A stretch of DNA of 64,000 nucleotides from Onion yellows phytoplasma OY-M (GCA_000009845.1 AP006628.2:372001-436000), one strand, 5' to 3'; numbered from the stretch's first letter, positions 18,793 to 27,068 are shown. A program made the numbers and translations. The notes: generated by a model from the sequence alone, not told the origin.

Positions 18793-19398
18793 TTATTTTT
18801 TAATGATGTTGATGTTAGAAAAAGGGATGAATTGAAAGGTAATTAAGTTTTGTAAGAAATTGTTGGCTGAATTGGAAAATAAGTTAATTACTTGATTAAT
18901 GCCTTGGACTTTTCCTTGATTGATTTTCTTGTTTAGTCTTTGGGTTTCGGTTTCGTTGTTGGTTAATAAATAAAACTCAAAACGAGTATCTAATTTTTTT
19001 AATTGTTGTCCTTCTACCATGGTTTGTTTATAGCGGTCTCGGAGACAAGTTTTAAAATTAAAAGCGATTATTCTTTTATTTTTAGTAAATAAAACTAAAT
19101 CAAATTTAATGTCGGGGATAAAAAATAAATTTACTTGAGGGTATAAATTAGTGATACCTTTATTTTGAAAATATAATAAAATGAGATATTCATTGATTTT
19201 ACCGCGGATGACTTTTTGGGATTGGGAATTGATATTGTTGGATTCAAAATAATGGTTTAATTGTTGGTGATTGGTCTTCATGTAGGTATCAATTGGTAAA
19301 TTGAAAGTTAGTTTTTGAAAAACGGTTTTTAATATTTCAATGCATTTGGTATTCGTATTTAAATGTTTAATATTAAAAAAATCTTGGTTATTTAACAT
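18793..19398 (-). CDS. PD-(D/E)XK nuclease-like PMU protein
   Basis: The 201-residue product is intact: MLNNQDFFNIKHLN start, GKINEYLILLYFQ, IPDIKFDLVLFTK, AFNFKTCLRDRYKQ, FEFYLLTN. The D-x(n)-FK-T pattern with L-R-x-R-x-K-Q resembles restriction endonuclease cores; this is a fold-level guess without a named family. It sits between tmk and dnaB in every unit. AAAGGAATATCAA precedes the start. Confidence 0.6.
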   Translation of the reverse strand: MLNNQDFFNIKHLNTNTKCIEILKTVFQKLTFNLPIDTYMKTNHQQLNHYFESNNINSQSQKVIRGKINEYLILLYFQNKGITNLYPQVNLFFIPDIKFDLVLFTKNKRIIAFNFKTCLRDRYKQTMVEGQQLKKLDTRFEFYLLTNNETETQRLNKKINQGKVQGINQVINLFSNSANNFLQNLITFQFIPFSNINIIKK

Positions 19399-19425
19399 TT
19401 GATATTCCTTTCTTTAAATAAAAAA

Positions 19426-19447
19426 AGACCTTTAAATTAAGGTCTTT
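19426..19447 (-). terminator. Terminator between small gene and nuclease-like gene
   Basis: On the - strand AAGACCTTAA TTTAAAGGTCTT is followed by T7. It overlaps the 3' end of the small gene; the same hairpin lies at about 63596 in H. Confidence 0.8.
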
Positions 19448-19586
19448 TGTTGGTTTTTTTAGTTTTAAAAATTCTTTTTGTTTTCCAAGTGATGGTGCCA
19501 TCTTTATGAATAGTTTTGATTTTTCCATTAGAAAAATAGATGTAAGTGTTGCCGTTTTGGCAGGTTTTTTTAATTATGATCACCAT
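19437..19586 (-). CDS. Small conserved PMU protein next to tmk
   Basis: 49 residues (MVIIIKKTCQNGNTYIYFSN..., GTITWKTKRIFKTKK), basic, probably a small beta fold. The start lies two bases upstream of the tmk stop, so coupling is likely. Counterparts at 48749 and 63608 keep QNGNxYIxxSNGKIKTI, which supports a real gene. Function unknown. Confidence 0.65.
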   Translation of the reverse strand: MVIIIKKTCQNGNTYIYFSNGKIKTIHKDGTITWKTKRIFKTKKTNKRP

Positions 19587-19587
19587 T

Positions 19588-20202
19588 TTATAATGCTCCT
19601 ATTTGTTTGATTATTTGATTTTGGTTAGTTAATGTTGTTTTGCTATTCATCTCTTTTAAGATTAATTTGTGGCCGAGGTTTTTTATTTCTAAGAATAATT
19701 CATATCCTTGGCTTACTTGGCGAAAGTATGATAAAGGATGAGTTTCTATGACGTCTAATTTATGATCTTTTTGGTTTTGTTTGCGTTCTAAACCTAATTG
19801 TGGTTTGATTTTGAGATAAACAGTCATATCTGGTTTAATAAATTGTTTATTAAGTAAATTAAAAAGCTGATAATTTTTATCAATGTTGCGAGGATAAGCT
19901 TGATAGGCAAAGTTAGAACCTAACCATCTATCTATTAAAATGATTTTATTAGTTTCTAAATGTGGTTTTATTTCCTCTTCTTGGATTTGTTGCATATTAG
20001 CAAAACTCAATAAATAGCGAGTTAATGGTTTTAATTGGGCATTAGTTAAAAAGATATCACGAAGAGGTTGGCCGATGGAGGAACTGCCTAACCCTTGTAG
20101 AGTAATTACTTCGTGGCCTTGTTTTTCTAATTGTTTTCTAATTTTTTGAATTAAAGTTGTTTTACCACTGCCATCTAAGCCTTCAAAAACTATTAATTTC
20201 AT
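19588..20202 (-). CDS. tmk: Thymidylate kinase
   Basis: The 204-residue product is the only complete tmk here. It has the P-loop EGLDGSGKTTL (8-18), the DR motif as DRWLGS (about 102-107), Q-G-L-G-S-S-S near 39, and a plausible lid region around 150-160. It converts dTMP to dTDP. PMU copies differ from typical tmk by DRW instead of DRY. CAAAGGAGAAAAAA precedes ATG. Confidence 0.9.
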   Translation of the reverse strand: MKLIVFEGLDGSGKTTLIQKIRKQLEKQGHEVITLQGLGSSSIGQPLRDIFLTNAQLKPLTRYLLSFANMQQIQEEEIKPHLETNKIILIDRWLGSNFAYQAYPRNIDKNYQLFNLLNKQFIKPDMTVYLKIKPQLGLERKQNQKDHKLDVIETHPLSYFRQVSQGYELFLEIKNLGHKLILKEMNSKTTLTNQNQIIKQIGAL

Positions 20203-20233
20203 TTTTTTCTCCTTTGAATTGAAATTTGGGCAT

Positions 20234-20262
20234 AAAAAAAAGACCTTCGATTTGAAGGTCTT
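20234..20262 (-). terminator. Terminator after yqaJ
   Basis: On the - strand AAGACCTTCAAATCGAAGGTCTT followed by T8; equivalent to 7145 and 48038. Confidence 0.8.
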
Positions 20263-20275
20263 AGGGTTTTAATTA

Positions 20276-20905
20276 TTATTTAAATTTACTTAATCGTTTT
20301 AAATAAGTTGTTTGTGATAATTCTTGTTTAGTTTTTGATAAAAGTTCTAAATATTGTTTGCTATCTTGAATCATTTTGGTAATAAAATTATTATCTAAGT
20401 AAATTCTGACTACATGATAATCATTATCATTAAAATAAACTAAAAAATAAGCAAATTTAGCTTGGGAACAATAGAGTTGACATTGAATTTGAGCCCAGTA
20501 GTTAATAGGGACTTCTTGGTAGGAAAAGAAGCCATTCCATGATGTTGATATATTGTTGTTTTCATCGCGATAAGGACATTTGATTTCTAAGAGAGTGTTG
20601 GTTTGTTGATTATAACCATCTAAGGAAGCGGAAAACATTTTGACTTCATCATCGGTAAAGATGGTATCAGGAAAATTTAGATTAGTTGTTTTTTCAAAGA
20701 AAGTTCTAGCTAAAGGTTCGGTTTTATTACCATGTTCGGTGTATTTATTGGAAGTAAATGTGGTGCCAAAGAGTTTATCGTGGACTAATTGTTCTAAGGT
20801 TCTAAATTTATCTTTTCCAGTAATGCTTCCAATTTCGGAAGCGTTAATATATTTTTTGCGGTGTTGGTACCATTCTTTGGTACGTTGTGATAGTTTGATT
20901 CTCAT
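20276..20905 (-). CDS. yqaJ: YqaJ-type PD-(D/E)XK exonuclease
   Basis: The 209-residue product shows the family order: QRTKEWYQHRKKYINASEI with the N-terminal helix, HGNKTEPLAR, SASLDGY, LLEIKCPY (D-x(n)-ExK catalytic core), and NYWAQIQCQLYCS with the Gln-rich helix typical of YqaJ/lambda-exonuclease-like enzymes. These resect DNA ends for single-strand annealing. No RecT/Bet partner is visible beside it; SSB is encoded elsewhere in the unit. Intact, unlike the A and F copies. Confidence 0.85.
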   Translation of the reverse strand: MRIKLSQRTKEWYQHRKKYINASEIGSITGKDKFRTLEQLVHDKLFGTTFTSNKYTEHGNKTEPLARTFFEKTTNLNFPDTIFTDDEVKMFSASLDGYNQQTNTLLEIKCPYRDENNNISTSWNGFFSYQEVPINYWAQIQCQLYCSQAKFAYFLVYFNDNDYHVVRIYLDNNFITKMIQDSKQYLELLSKTKQELSQTTYLKRLSKFK

Positions 20906-20907
20906 GG

Positions 20908-21147
20908 TTATTTTTCTTTCTTAAATAATGAGATGATATATTGGCCTAAATAATAAATAAATTTAATTATATAATGTAAAAATTTAAAAAGAAAATCAAT
21001 TAAACATAAGAGATGAGGTAAAAATAATAAAATAATGGTTAATAAAGCTAAATTAAGCCATTGGTTTTGATTATTAAAAAAACAATTACTTATAGCAACA
21101 AACCCATTATTTAACTTTGTTAACCAAGTATTAATTAGGTTCCACAT
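20908..21147 (-). CDS. Small PMU membrane protein 2
   Basis: 79 residues, MWNLINTWLTKLNNGF..., with two hydrophobic segments (about 32-50 and 52-72) and a basic end FKKEK. It overlaps the gene before it by 17 bases. This is the full-length form of the family; the G copy is shortened by a TGA. Confidence 0.7.
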   Translation of the reverse strand: MWNLINTWLTKLNNGFVAISNCFFNNQNQWLNLALLTIILLFLPHLLCLIDFLFKFLHYIIKFIYYLGQYIISLFKKEK

Positions 21148-21337
21148 GATTATTAGTTTTAATAGTGGTTAGATGTTGATAAAATCTAACTACGATGCCT
21201 TTCTTTAACCTTTGGATGTTTAATTGATAAGTAAAAAGATAGAATTTGATGAAATAATTAATAAAAATTAAAGGGATTAAAAAAATAAAGATAATGATGT
21301 TAATGGATAAAGATGGTAAGATTTTTTTAATGAACAT
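21131..21337 (-). CDS. Small PMU membrane protein 1
   Basis: 68 residues, MFIKKILPSLSINIIIFIF..., with one or two membrane segments in the first 40 residues. GAAAGGAAACAAAAATT precedes the start. Function unknown; always paired with the next gene. Confidence 0.7.
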   Translation of the reverse strand: MFIKKILPSLSINIIIFIFLIPLIFINYFIKFYLFTYQLNIQRLKKGIVVRFYQHLTTIKTNNHVEPN

Positions 21338-21364
21338 AATTTTTGTTTCCTTTCTTGGTGAAAT

Positions 21365-21390
21365 AAAAAAACTCTCTATAAGAGAGAGTC
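21365..21390 (-). terminator. Terminator after the secreted-protein gene
   Basis: On the - strand GACTCTCTCTTATAGAGAGTT followed by T6-7, between the secreted protein and the small membrane pair. Confidence 0.8.
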
Positions 21391-21436
21391 TTTGTTTTGT
21401 AATATAATTTTTTTATTCTTTTAAATTTTTTAAACA

Positions 21437-22282
21437 TTAAAATATTTTTTTATACAATGAATTAAAAATACCCATATAAGTAGTTGTTTTTTGATTTAAT
21501 TCTTGTTGTAATTTGTTTATATTATTTTGTTGATTTAAAAATTTTTCTTTTTCTTTTTGTAATTCTATATATTTTAAGTTTAATTGTTGTTTTAATTTTT
21601 CATTTTCTAAATTAATATTTTGGTTTTTTTTGTTAATTTCTTCTAAATTATTTATATAATTTTCTAGATTTAGAATAATTTTTTTTGTATTAAGATAAAT
21701 ATTTGTTTGGTTATCTATTTCTTTTTCTAATTGTAATTTTATTTCTTTAAATAAATTTAATTCAATATTTAATTTTTCTATTTCAATATTTTTCAATTTT
21801 ATTTTTAATTGGTAAAATATTTCTTTATTTATAATATCTTTTTGAGTTTTAATTTGTGGATATAATGTTTTTGTTAACCAAAAAATATACATATTTTTTG
21901 CTCCATTGCCCATTTCATTTAGATCTTCTAAAGAATAAAATTCATCTTCATTAGATCTAATTCCACTATCAAAAAAAACAAATAATAAATTATTAGGAGG
22001 TTCTTTAATACGCCAGCAAAGATCATTTTTATTATTGGTGGAGCTATTATAACAAGGATAATCTAAAGTTAAATAACTAAATATTTGATCAATATTTTTA
22101 TTTATAACATGAGACACAATATCTTCTTTTTTTTGAATCCAAATATTATGAATCTTCATATTTAGATTGCATATTTTTTTATTTTCTATTGCCATCACTG
22201 GATGATGATTAACCAAAAACAACAATCCTAAGCTAATAAAGAATAAATTTATTCTACTAAATTGATTTTTTAAATTTAACAT
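21437..22282 (-). CDS. Secreted coiled-coil protein, candidate effector
   Basis: The 281-residue product has a phytoplasma-type signal peptide (MLNLKNQFSRINLFF..., cleavage near PVMAIE, ~30). The mature protein has an N-terminal globular part with four Cys (about 38, 79, 89 and others) and a C-terminal coiled coil (about 145-265; ELNQK, LENYINNLEEINKKNQN). It occupies the slot filled by three other secreted proteins in A/F. Codons are A/T-ending. No known effector recognised. Confidence 0.65.
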   Translation of the reverse strand: MLNLKNQFSRINLFFISLGLLFLVNHHPVMAIENKKICNLNMKIHNIWIQKKEDIVSHVINKNIDQIFSYLTLDYPCYNSSTNNKNDLCWRIKEPPNNLLFVFFDSGIRSNEDEFYSLEDLNEMGNGAKNMYIFWLTKTLYPQIKTQKDIINKEIFYQLKIKLKNIEIEKLNIELNLFKEIKLQLEKEIDNQTNIYLNTKKIILNLENYINNLEEINKKNQNINLENEKLKQQLNLKYIELQKEKEKFLNQQNNINKLQQELNQKTTTYMGIFNSLYKKIF

Positions 22283-22310
22283 TAATTAAAATCTCCTTTA
22301 ATTTTTATTT

Positions 22311-23036
22311 TTACCAACCATTAGGATGGTTTTTGTTCATTTCTGCTTCTTCAACTTTATCATTGTTATGTTTATCTTTAAAAATGGATAAAGTTTTGCG
22401 GACAGGGTTGAAGTGGAGGTGGAAGTTAGTTAGTTCGAAGTTGGAATCGGAAACACGAGCGCGACCAAGGTAGTAGTCTTTGTCGTCATCTAAGAAGTGT
22501 TTAGGGCCTTGGTATTTAAGGATTAAACAGTTGCCACTTGAGTTTTCTTTGAATTGTTTTTCTAATTTCACATATAGATATAATTGACTGTCATCTTCTT
22601 TATCGAAACGAGAAAATTTAAATCCATTAATGGAGGTTTCCTTATAAGTTAACCCTTTATTGTTCCAACGGTCGAAAGGATGACGATCTTTGATGTAACA
22701 AGCTAAGTTAGAGCGTTCTTTTTGGGTTTCAAGGCGTTCTTGAATTTTCATCAATTCAAAAGATCCGATATTTTCTTTGTTAGCGAGTTGTTGTTGATAA
22801 TAACCGATGCCATTAAGTCCATCAAAGGTATACTTGGCTTTAATCATTTTAAATTCGCTATTAACGTCATCCCATTCTTCGATATTTTCGAATGCGGTTT
22901 CTTTTAAAATAGGGATTTGTTGTTTCGGTAATTTATCCGTATCTGAGGTTAAAAAGAAAAAACCAATCAATAAACATAATAATAACCCTAATATGATAAA
23001 AAACCATTTAATGATTTTTTTAATAATATTAAACAT
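22311..23036 (-). CDS. Membrane-anchored DUF protein (intact copy)
   Basis: The 241-residue product has an N-terminal anchor (about 10-29), KLPKQQIPILKETAFENIEEW, a YTFDGLNGIGYY block (about 70-80), a coiled linker, and a C-terminal domain with CYIKDRHPFDRWNN, DSQLYLYVKLEK, ILKYQGPKHFLDDDKDYYLGRARV and LTNFHLHFNP. That domain is almost identical to the end of the ftsH-like protein of the same unit. Most of it should be outside the membrane. Function unknown; one may suppose it works with the FtsH-like AAA protein because they share the domain. Confidence 0.75.
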   Translation of the reverse strand: MFNIIKKIIKWFFIILGLLLCLLIGFFFLTSDTDKLPKQQIPILKETAFENIEEWDDVNSEFKMIKAKYTFDGLNGIGYYQQQLANKENIGSFELMKIQERLETQKERSNLACYIKDRHPFDRWNNKGLTYKETSINGFKFSRFDKEDDSQLYLYVKLEKQFKENSSGNCLILKYQGPKHFLDDDKDYYLGRARVSDSNFELTNFHLHFNPVRKTLSIFKDKHNNDKVEEAEMNKNHPNGW

Positions 23037-23102
23037 GATTAGTTCCTTTCGGGTAATTTATAACATACCAACATTTTAACACATTTTACTTTTTAATTTT
23101 AA

Positions 23103-24227
23103 TTAAAACCATTTTTTGAACCAAGAAGTTACATTATTAACTTTTTCCTTTGAGCTATTAATTCTTTGTCTTACATCTTCTTTAATACAAGCTTTTAAAG
23201 GTTGAATTGCGGCGCTATAGGTTTTTTCTTGATTTTTGAGAATTTTGTCAATTTTGTCTAATTCCTCTTTTTCGGTGGTTAATTGATCGCTTTTTTCTTT
23301 TAAGGTTTTTTTAGTTTTTTCATGTCGGGTTTTTTCGGTTTTTATTTTTTCTTTGAGAGTTTCGATTTCGTGACGGAGTTCGGCATTTTCTTCGATGTAT
23401 TTACCTGAAGCGTTTTCTAAAGCCTTAATTGTTCCTTCTAGGGCTTCAATGTGAAGGCCTTGTTGTACCCATTTATCAATTTGTTGTTCTAATTCCTCAC
23501 TTAAACGGTTAATTTCATTGGCTTGTTTGTTGATGATTTGGTTTAAGTGGGTGATTTCTTGGTCTTTTTGGTAAATAGTTGCTTGATATTCTTTTTCTTT
23601 TTGTTGGAAATTAGTTGTTAATTGATTGATTTCGTTTTGAAGTTCTTGTTTTTCTTGTTCGGATAAAGCTTGGTTGGTTATTAATTCTTGATTTTTAGTT
23701 TCAATTAAGGTTTTTTGTTCTTGGAGTTGGTTTTGGAGTTGTTCAGTCATTTGGTTTTGTTCGTTGATTTGGTTGATTAATTCATTAATTTGTTTTTCTT
23801 TTTCAGTGTTGATCGTTTTTTCTTGGTGAAGGTCAGTTTCTAATTGATTAATTTTTTGATCTTGGTTAAAGATTTCGTTTTCTTTAGAACGGATTTTGTC
23901 AGTTTGTTGATTGATTTCTTTTTGAAGTTCTTGTTTTTCTTGTTCAGATAGTTTTTGATTGTTTTCTAATTCTTCTTGTTTTTGAGTTAATTCATGTTCT
24001 AAATTAGCTTTTTGAGTTTCTAAAGTTAAACTATTAATTTTTTCTTGTTGGAGTTTAATTTCTAATAAGTTTTTGGCTTTGATGATTTCTTCAGGAGTTA
24101 GTTGTTGATTTTCAGTTGTTTTGTTAGTTTCTTTTAATTCCTCACCAAGTGGGTGTGTTTGTTGGAGTTGTTCTTGTTGGAGATGTTTTGGTTCAGTTGT
24201 TGGTTTATTAACTGAACCATTATCAGG
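23103..24227 (-). CDS. Coiled-coil region, probably expressed by +1 frameshift from the membrane protein gene
   Basis: A frame of 375 codons is open from the CCT at 24227 to TAA 23103. It reads IPDNGSVNKPTTEPK, then about 320 residues of Gln/Glu/Lys heptads and a tail ending in TSWFKKWF. No ATG, GTG or TTG lies in frame before 23750, which is inside the coil. The upstream membrane frame ends in CCC-TGA at 24228-24223, and slipping one base (CCC to CCT) enters this frame exactly. A membrane protein with a long coiled coil would result. A smaller product from ATG 23750 (215 aa) is the alternative. Confidence 0.55.
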   Translation of the reverse strand, partial: PDNGSVNKPTTEPKHLQQEQLQQTHPLGEELKETNKTTENQQLTPEEIIKAKNLLEIKLQQEKINSLTLETQKANLEHELTQKQEELENNQKLSEQEKQELQKEINQQTDKIRSKENEIFNQDQKINQLETDLHQEKTINTEKEKQINELINQINEQNQMTEQLQNQLQEQKTLIETKNQELITNQALSEQEKQELQNEINQLTTNFQQKEKEYQATIYQKDQEITHLNQIINKQANEINRLSEELEQQIDKWVQQGLHIEALEGTIKALENASGKYIEENAELRHEIETLKEKIKTEKTRHEKTKKTLKEKSDQLTTEKEELDKIDKILKNQEKTYSAAIQPLKACIKEDVRQRINSSKEKVNNVTSWFKKWF

Positions 24228-24230
24228 GAT
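24222..24230 (-). promoter_or_regulatory. Candidate +1 frameshift site AAT-CCC-TGA
   Basis: The membrane frame stops at CCC TGA and the coiled-coil frame continues as CCT GAT. The same bases occur in G (54190-54198) with both frames open, and as remnants in A and F. It resembles the prfB logic (slow stop codon after a slippery codon). No clear stimulatory Shine-Dalgarno is seen. Confidence 0.5.
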
Positions 24231-25047
24231 TGTTAAGGTTACCAGTTATACTTTCTTCTTGATTTGTTTCTTCTTTAACTTCATTATTATTAGTTAAAGT
24301 TGATTCTTCATCTTCAATAATGGTTGTATTTTGTGTTTGTAAGATGGGTGTTGGGGGATTTTCTATTTTATTAGTTAATTGTTGTGGTGGATTAGGGATT
24401 TTAGTTTCTTCGTGATAAAATTGGTAAAGTTCGTAAGCAGTTGAAACTAAAGAAACCCAAAATAAAGCTTTACTACCAATTTTAAGGATTTTACCACCGA
24501 CATTCGCTATTTTGGAAGTAGCTTTTTTTTGAATGATAGTTTTAGTTCCTTTTTTAATGGTTTTTGTCTTTCCGCTTTTTAACCAATGACCGACTTTCCC
24601 AATTCCCAAACAAATGCCGATGACGCTTAAAGTAGTTGCTAGATAACAACCTAATTTATTTTGCGACGAAGGATTGTGATTAGGATCTTTATCATTGCCT
24701 GTTAATTTATGATAGATATATTCAATAAAATTACGAATTGGTTGAGTAGCTTTATCGTATAACGATTTAGTTTTAGCTGGGGCATCACTCGTAAAAGCGT
24801 TGATTTGGTTTAAAACTTCAGGAAAAAATTTGAAAAGTGTCCAATAAATTGCCCCACCAATTAGGATAAATGGTAATAAAAATAAGATTTTGTTTATAAT
24901 TGATTTTAAGGTTTTAAGGAACCAATTTTCTTTTTTAGTTTGTGTTTCAATAATTATTTTAGGAGGTTCGGTTATCGGTTTTCTTTTAGTAATGATTATT
25001 TTTCCCGTTGATTTTTTTGTATTTTTTTTGTTATTTTTTTTATTCAT
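24223..25047 (-). CDS. PMU membrane protein, ~3 TM segments
   Basis: ATG 25047 (after AGAGAGAAAAACT) gives 274 residues; a TTG start at 25095 is longer but lacks a site. Lys/Asn-rich start, TM around 57-79 (LPFILIGGAIYW), 138-158 and 200-212, and a Pro/Gln tail ending TGNLNNP at the CCC-TGA site. Conserved in every unit. Confidence 0.7.
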   Translation of the reverse strand: MNKKNNKKNTKKSTGKIIITKRKPITEPPKIIIETQTKKENWFLKTLKSIINKILFLLPFILIGGAIYWTLFKFFPEVLNQINAFTSDAPAKTKSLYDKATQPIRNFIEYIYHKLTGNDKDPNHNPSSQNKLGCYLATTLSVIGICLGIGKVGHWLKSGKTKTIKKGTKTIIQKKATSKIANVGGKILKIGSKALFWVSLVSTAYELYQFYHEETKIPNPPQQLTNKIENPPTPILQTQNTTIIEDEESTLTNNNEVKEETNQEESITGNLNNP

Positions 25048-25075
25048 AGTTTTTCTCTCTTTCTTTAATTTGATA

Positions 25076-25107
25076 TAAAAAAAGACTCTAATCAATATTA
25101 GAGTCTT
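25076..25107 (-). terminator. Terminator after ftsH
   Basis: On the - strand GACTCTAATATTGATTAGAGTC followed by T7, between the ftsH end and the membrane protein gene. Confidence 0.8.
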
Positions 25108-25127
25108 AAGTTGATATAAGTTGTTAT

Positions 25128-26076
25128 TTATTGGATATTGGGATTAATTACATTATGTTTATCTTTAAAGATTGATAAAGTTTTACGCACAGGGTTGAAG
25201 TGGAGGTGGAAGTTAGTTAGTTCGAAGTTGGAATCGGAAACACGAGCGCGACCAAGGTAGTAGTCTTTGTCGTCATCTAAGAAGTGTTTAGGGCCTTGGT
25301 ATTTAAGGATTAAACAGTTGCCACTTGAGTTTTCTTTGAATTGTTTTTCTAATTTCACATATAGATATAATTGACTGTCATCTTCTTTATCGAAACGAGA
25401 AAATTTAAATCCATTAATGGAGGTTTCCTTATAAGTTAACCCTTTATTGTTCCAACGGTCGAAAGGATGACGATCTTTGATGTAACATACAAGGTTAGAA
25501 GGTTCTTTTTGAAGTTCACGACGATTTTCGACCAGCTTTAATTCTTTTCTTAAATTTTCTTCTTGAGCTGGAAGATTTTTAAGTCTATTTTTAATATCGA
25601 TTATTTCTTGGTTTTTATCTTTAATCGTTTGTTCATATTTGTCAGGCGTTTGGTTTAAAGTGACTAATTCTTGTTCTAATTGGGAGATTTTATTTTCTTG
25701 GTGGATTTTAGTTAATTGCTGATTAATATTATTTAATTCCGATTGGATTTGAGAATAGCGACGATTGTAATAGTTAATGCCGTTTAAACCATCAAAGGTA
25801 TAGCGACATTCAATTCTAGTTTCGTCTTTAGGTTTATCTAAATATTGATTGAAACCTTGACGCCATTGAGCGTATTGATTTTCACAAGCTTCTCTTCTTT
25901 TTTTAACCTGACTATAATCAGGTTTCATTTTTAATTTTAGTTGTAAGACTTCTTCGAGATCCGAAGGTAACATGACTGCGTGGGTTTGAGGGTTTTGTTG
26001 AGCCCATTTGGCCGTTTTTTTGTAAGCTTCTTCAATGATCGTGGTTAAATCACGATTAGAGAGATTTTTGCCTTGA
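25128..26076 (-). pseudogene. ftsH: FtsH-like AAA protein, C-terminal part, cut off by element C
   Basis: From the CAA-GGC at 26075 the frame is open for 315 codons: end of the AAA lid (NLSNRDLTTIIEEAYKKTAKWAQQN), then QGFNQYLDKPKDETRIECRYTFDGLNGINYY, a coiled coil, and the HPFDRW...LTNFHLHFNP domain. There is no stop where A and F have one, so this shows the full-length design (about 765 residues when joined to 34211-32862). No M41 peptidase motif (HEXXH) is present anywhere in it. The other half lies beyond the 6.8-kb insertion. Confidence 0.85.
26071..26076. repeat. Target site duplication of element C, left
   Basis: CCTTGA here and at 32860-32865. The undisrupted ftsH copies have one CCTTGA (as TCAAGG in the coding sense). 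Confidence 0.8.
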
Positions 26077-26079
26077 ATA

Positions 26080-26092
26080 TTGTAGGCGATTA
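26080..26092. repeat. Element C inverted repeat, left
   Basis: TTGTAGGCGATTA, three bases inside the left edge; complement at 32842-32854, five bases inside the right edge. Confidence 0.8.
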
Positions 26093-26102
26093 AAGAACCA
26101 TT

Positions 26103-26130
26103 AAAAAAAATACCAACTTTTAAGTTGGTT
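26103..26130 (-). terminator. Terminator facing out of element C
   Basis: On the - strand ACCAACTTAAAAGTTGGT followed by A then T8. It would stop leftward transcription at the edge of the element. Confidence 0.65.
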
Positions 26131-26192
26131 TCCTTATTGTTTCTAAATACTAAAAAATATTTTTCTTATTAAAAATAAAAAAGGAGATTAAA

Positions 26193-26357
26193 ATGGCGAG
26201 AAATTACAGACGTTCTTATTTCATTAAAAAATCTTTTAGAAGAAATAAATTAACTTTAGGCAGTTTTTTTACATATTGGATTTTACCTACATTAGGCATT
26301 GTTATTCCTTTGATTGTTTATTTTGCTTCAAAAGGTTATTTATCAATAGCTAAATAA
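26193..26357 (+). CDS. Small basic membrane protein (element C, gene 1)
   Basis: ATG 26193 follows AAAAGGAGATTAAA and gives 54 residues: a basic, Tyr/Arg-rich start (MARNYRRSYFIKKSFRRNK) then one membrane span at about 25-46 (YWILPTLGIVIPLIVYF). Size and layout would fit a filamentous-phage structural protein, but there is no sequence proof. Confidence 0.6.
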   Translation: MARNYRRSYFIKKSFRRNKLTLGSFFTYWILPTLGIVIPLIVYFASKGYLSIAK

Positions 26358-26373
26358 TAAAAAGGAGAAAAAA

Positions 26374-26487
26374 ATGACTTTAAGACAAATATTAATTTTA
26401 ATTGCTCTTGGTTGTATTTTTATATTTGCAGCTTATAAACTTGGTTTTATTGTTCCTGATGCAACTAAAATTACATGGATTAAATAA
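26374..26487 (+). CDS. 37-residue membrane protein (element C, gene 2)
   Basis: ATG 26374 after AAAAGGAGAAAAAA; MTLRQILILIALGCIFIFAA is one membrane span, followed by YKLGFIVPDATKITWIK. A strong ribosome site and tight spacing to gene 1 argue it is real despite its size. The hairpin right after it could leave a short abundant transcript of genes 1-2, as for coat proteins. Confidence 0.55.
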   Translation: MTLRQILILIALGCIFIFAAYKLGFIVPDATKITWIK

Positions 26488-26516
26488 TGAGTGTTTTTTT
26501 TAAAAAACACTCATTA
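26487..26516 (+). terminator. Hairpin after genes 1-2 of element C
   Basis: AATGAGTGTTTTTTT pairs with AAAAAACACTCATT almost perfectly. It separates the two smallest genes from the rest. The T run lies within the stem and no long T tract follows, so it may be only a partial terminator. Confidence 0.5.
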
Positions 26517-26553
26517 AGGATAATATATTAATAAATTAAAGGATTTTTTTAAA

Positions 26554-26871
26554 ATGGATAAAAAACAAAAAATAAAGAAAGAATTTTACGAACATTGTCA
26601 ATGTTGCGGAAGTGATTTGGGAATGAATATAAATGATATTGATTTGAATTTATTTGGTGTAATAATGGGTTTAATGATTTTCTTTAGTTTGGGATTTTTT
26701 GTATTATTTGGTTTTTTGAGTTTATTTTCATCTTTTCAAATTAATAATGAAATTTTGGCAACTCTTATTTATATTTTTTTTACTGGTATTCTTTCATTTT
26801 GTTTAATAGCTCACTTTATGCCTAAATTGCTTTTTGAAAAATTAGATTATGAAAAGGTTGAAAAAGAATAA
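26554..26871 (+). CDS. Membrane protein with Cys cluster (element C, gene 3)
   Basis: 105 residues. An N-terminal KKEFYEHCQCCGSDLG has a C-x-C-C cluster that could bind metal; two membrane spans follow (about 35-60 and 68-88). AAAGGATTTTTTTAAA precedes ATG. Unknown function. Confidence 0.6.
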   Translation: MDKKQKIKKEFYEHCQCCGSDLGMNINDIDLNLFGVIMGLMIFFSLGFFVLFGFLSLFSSFQINNEILATLIYIFFTGILSFCLIAHFMPKLLFEKLDYEKVEKE

Positions 26872-26882
26872 AGGAAAATTAG

Positions 26883-27047
26883 ATGAAAAAATATAATCTA
26901 TTTGATAATTTTATTTGTTTATTGATTGGTTCAATTATTGGTATATTTTTATATATTAATTTTTTTGTTGAAAATAATAAAGAATTAGAAACAATTCAAA
27001 AAGATAATAAAATAGTTGAAATAATAAAGAAATCAAAAAGGCAATAA
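26883..27047 (+). CDS. 54-residue single-span membrane protein (element C, gene 4)
   Basis: ATG 26883, ten bases after the previous stop, with AAAGGAAAATTAG overlapping that stop. One span at about 9-28 (FICLLIGSIIGIFLYINFF), then a charged, helical tail ending KKSKRQ. Unknown. Confidence 0.55.
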   Translation: MKKYNLFDNFICLLIGSIIGIFLYINFFVENNKELETIQKDNKIVEIIKKSKRQ

Positions 27048-27068
27048 TTTTATAGAAAGGAATAATTG

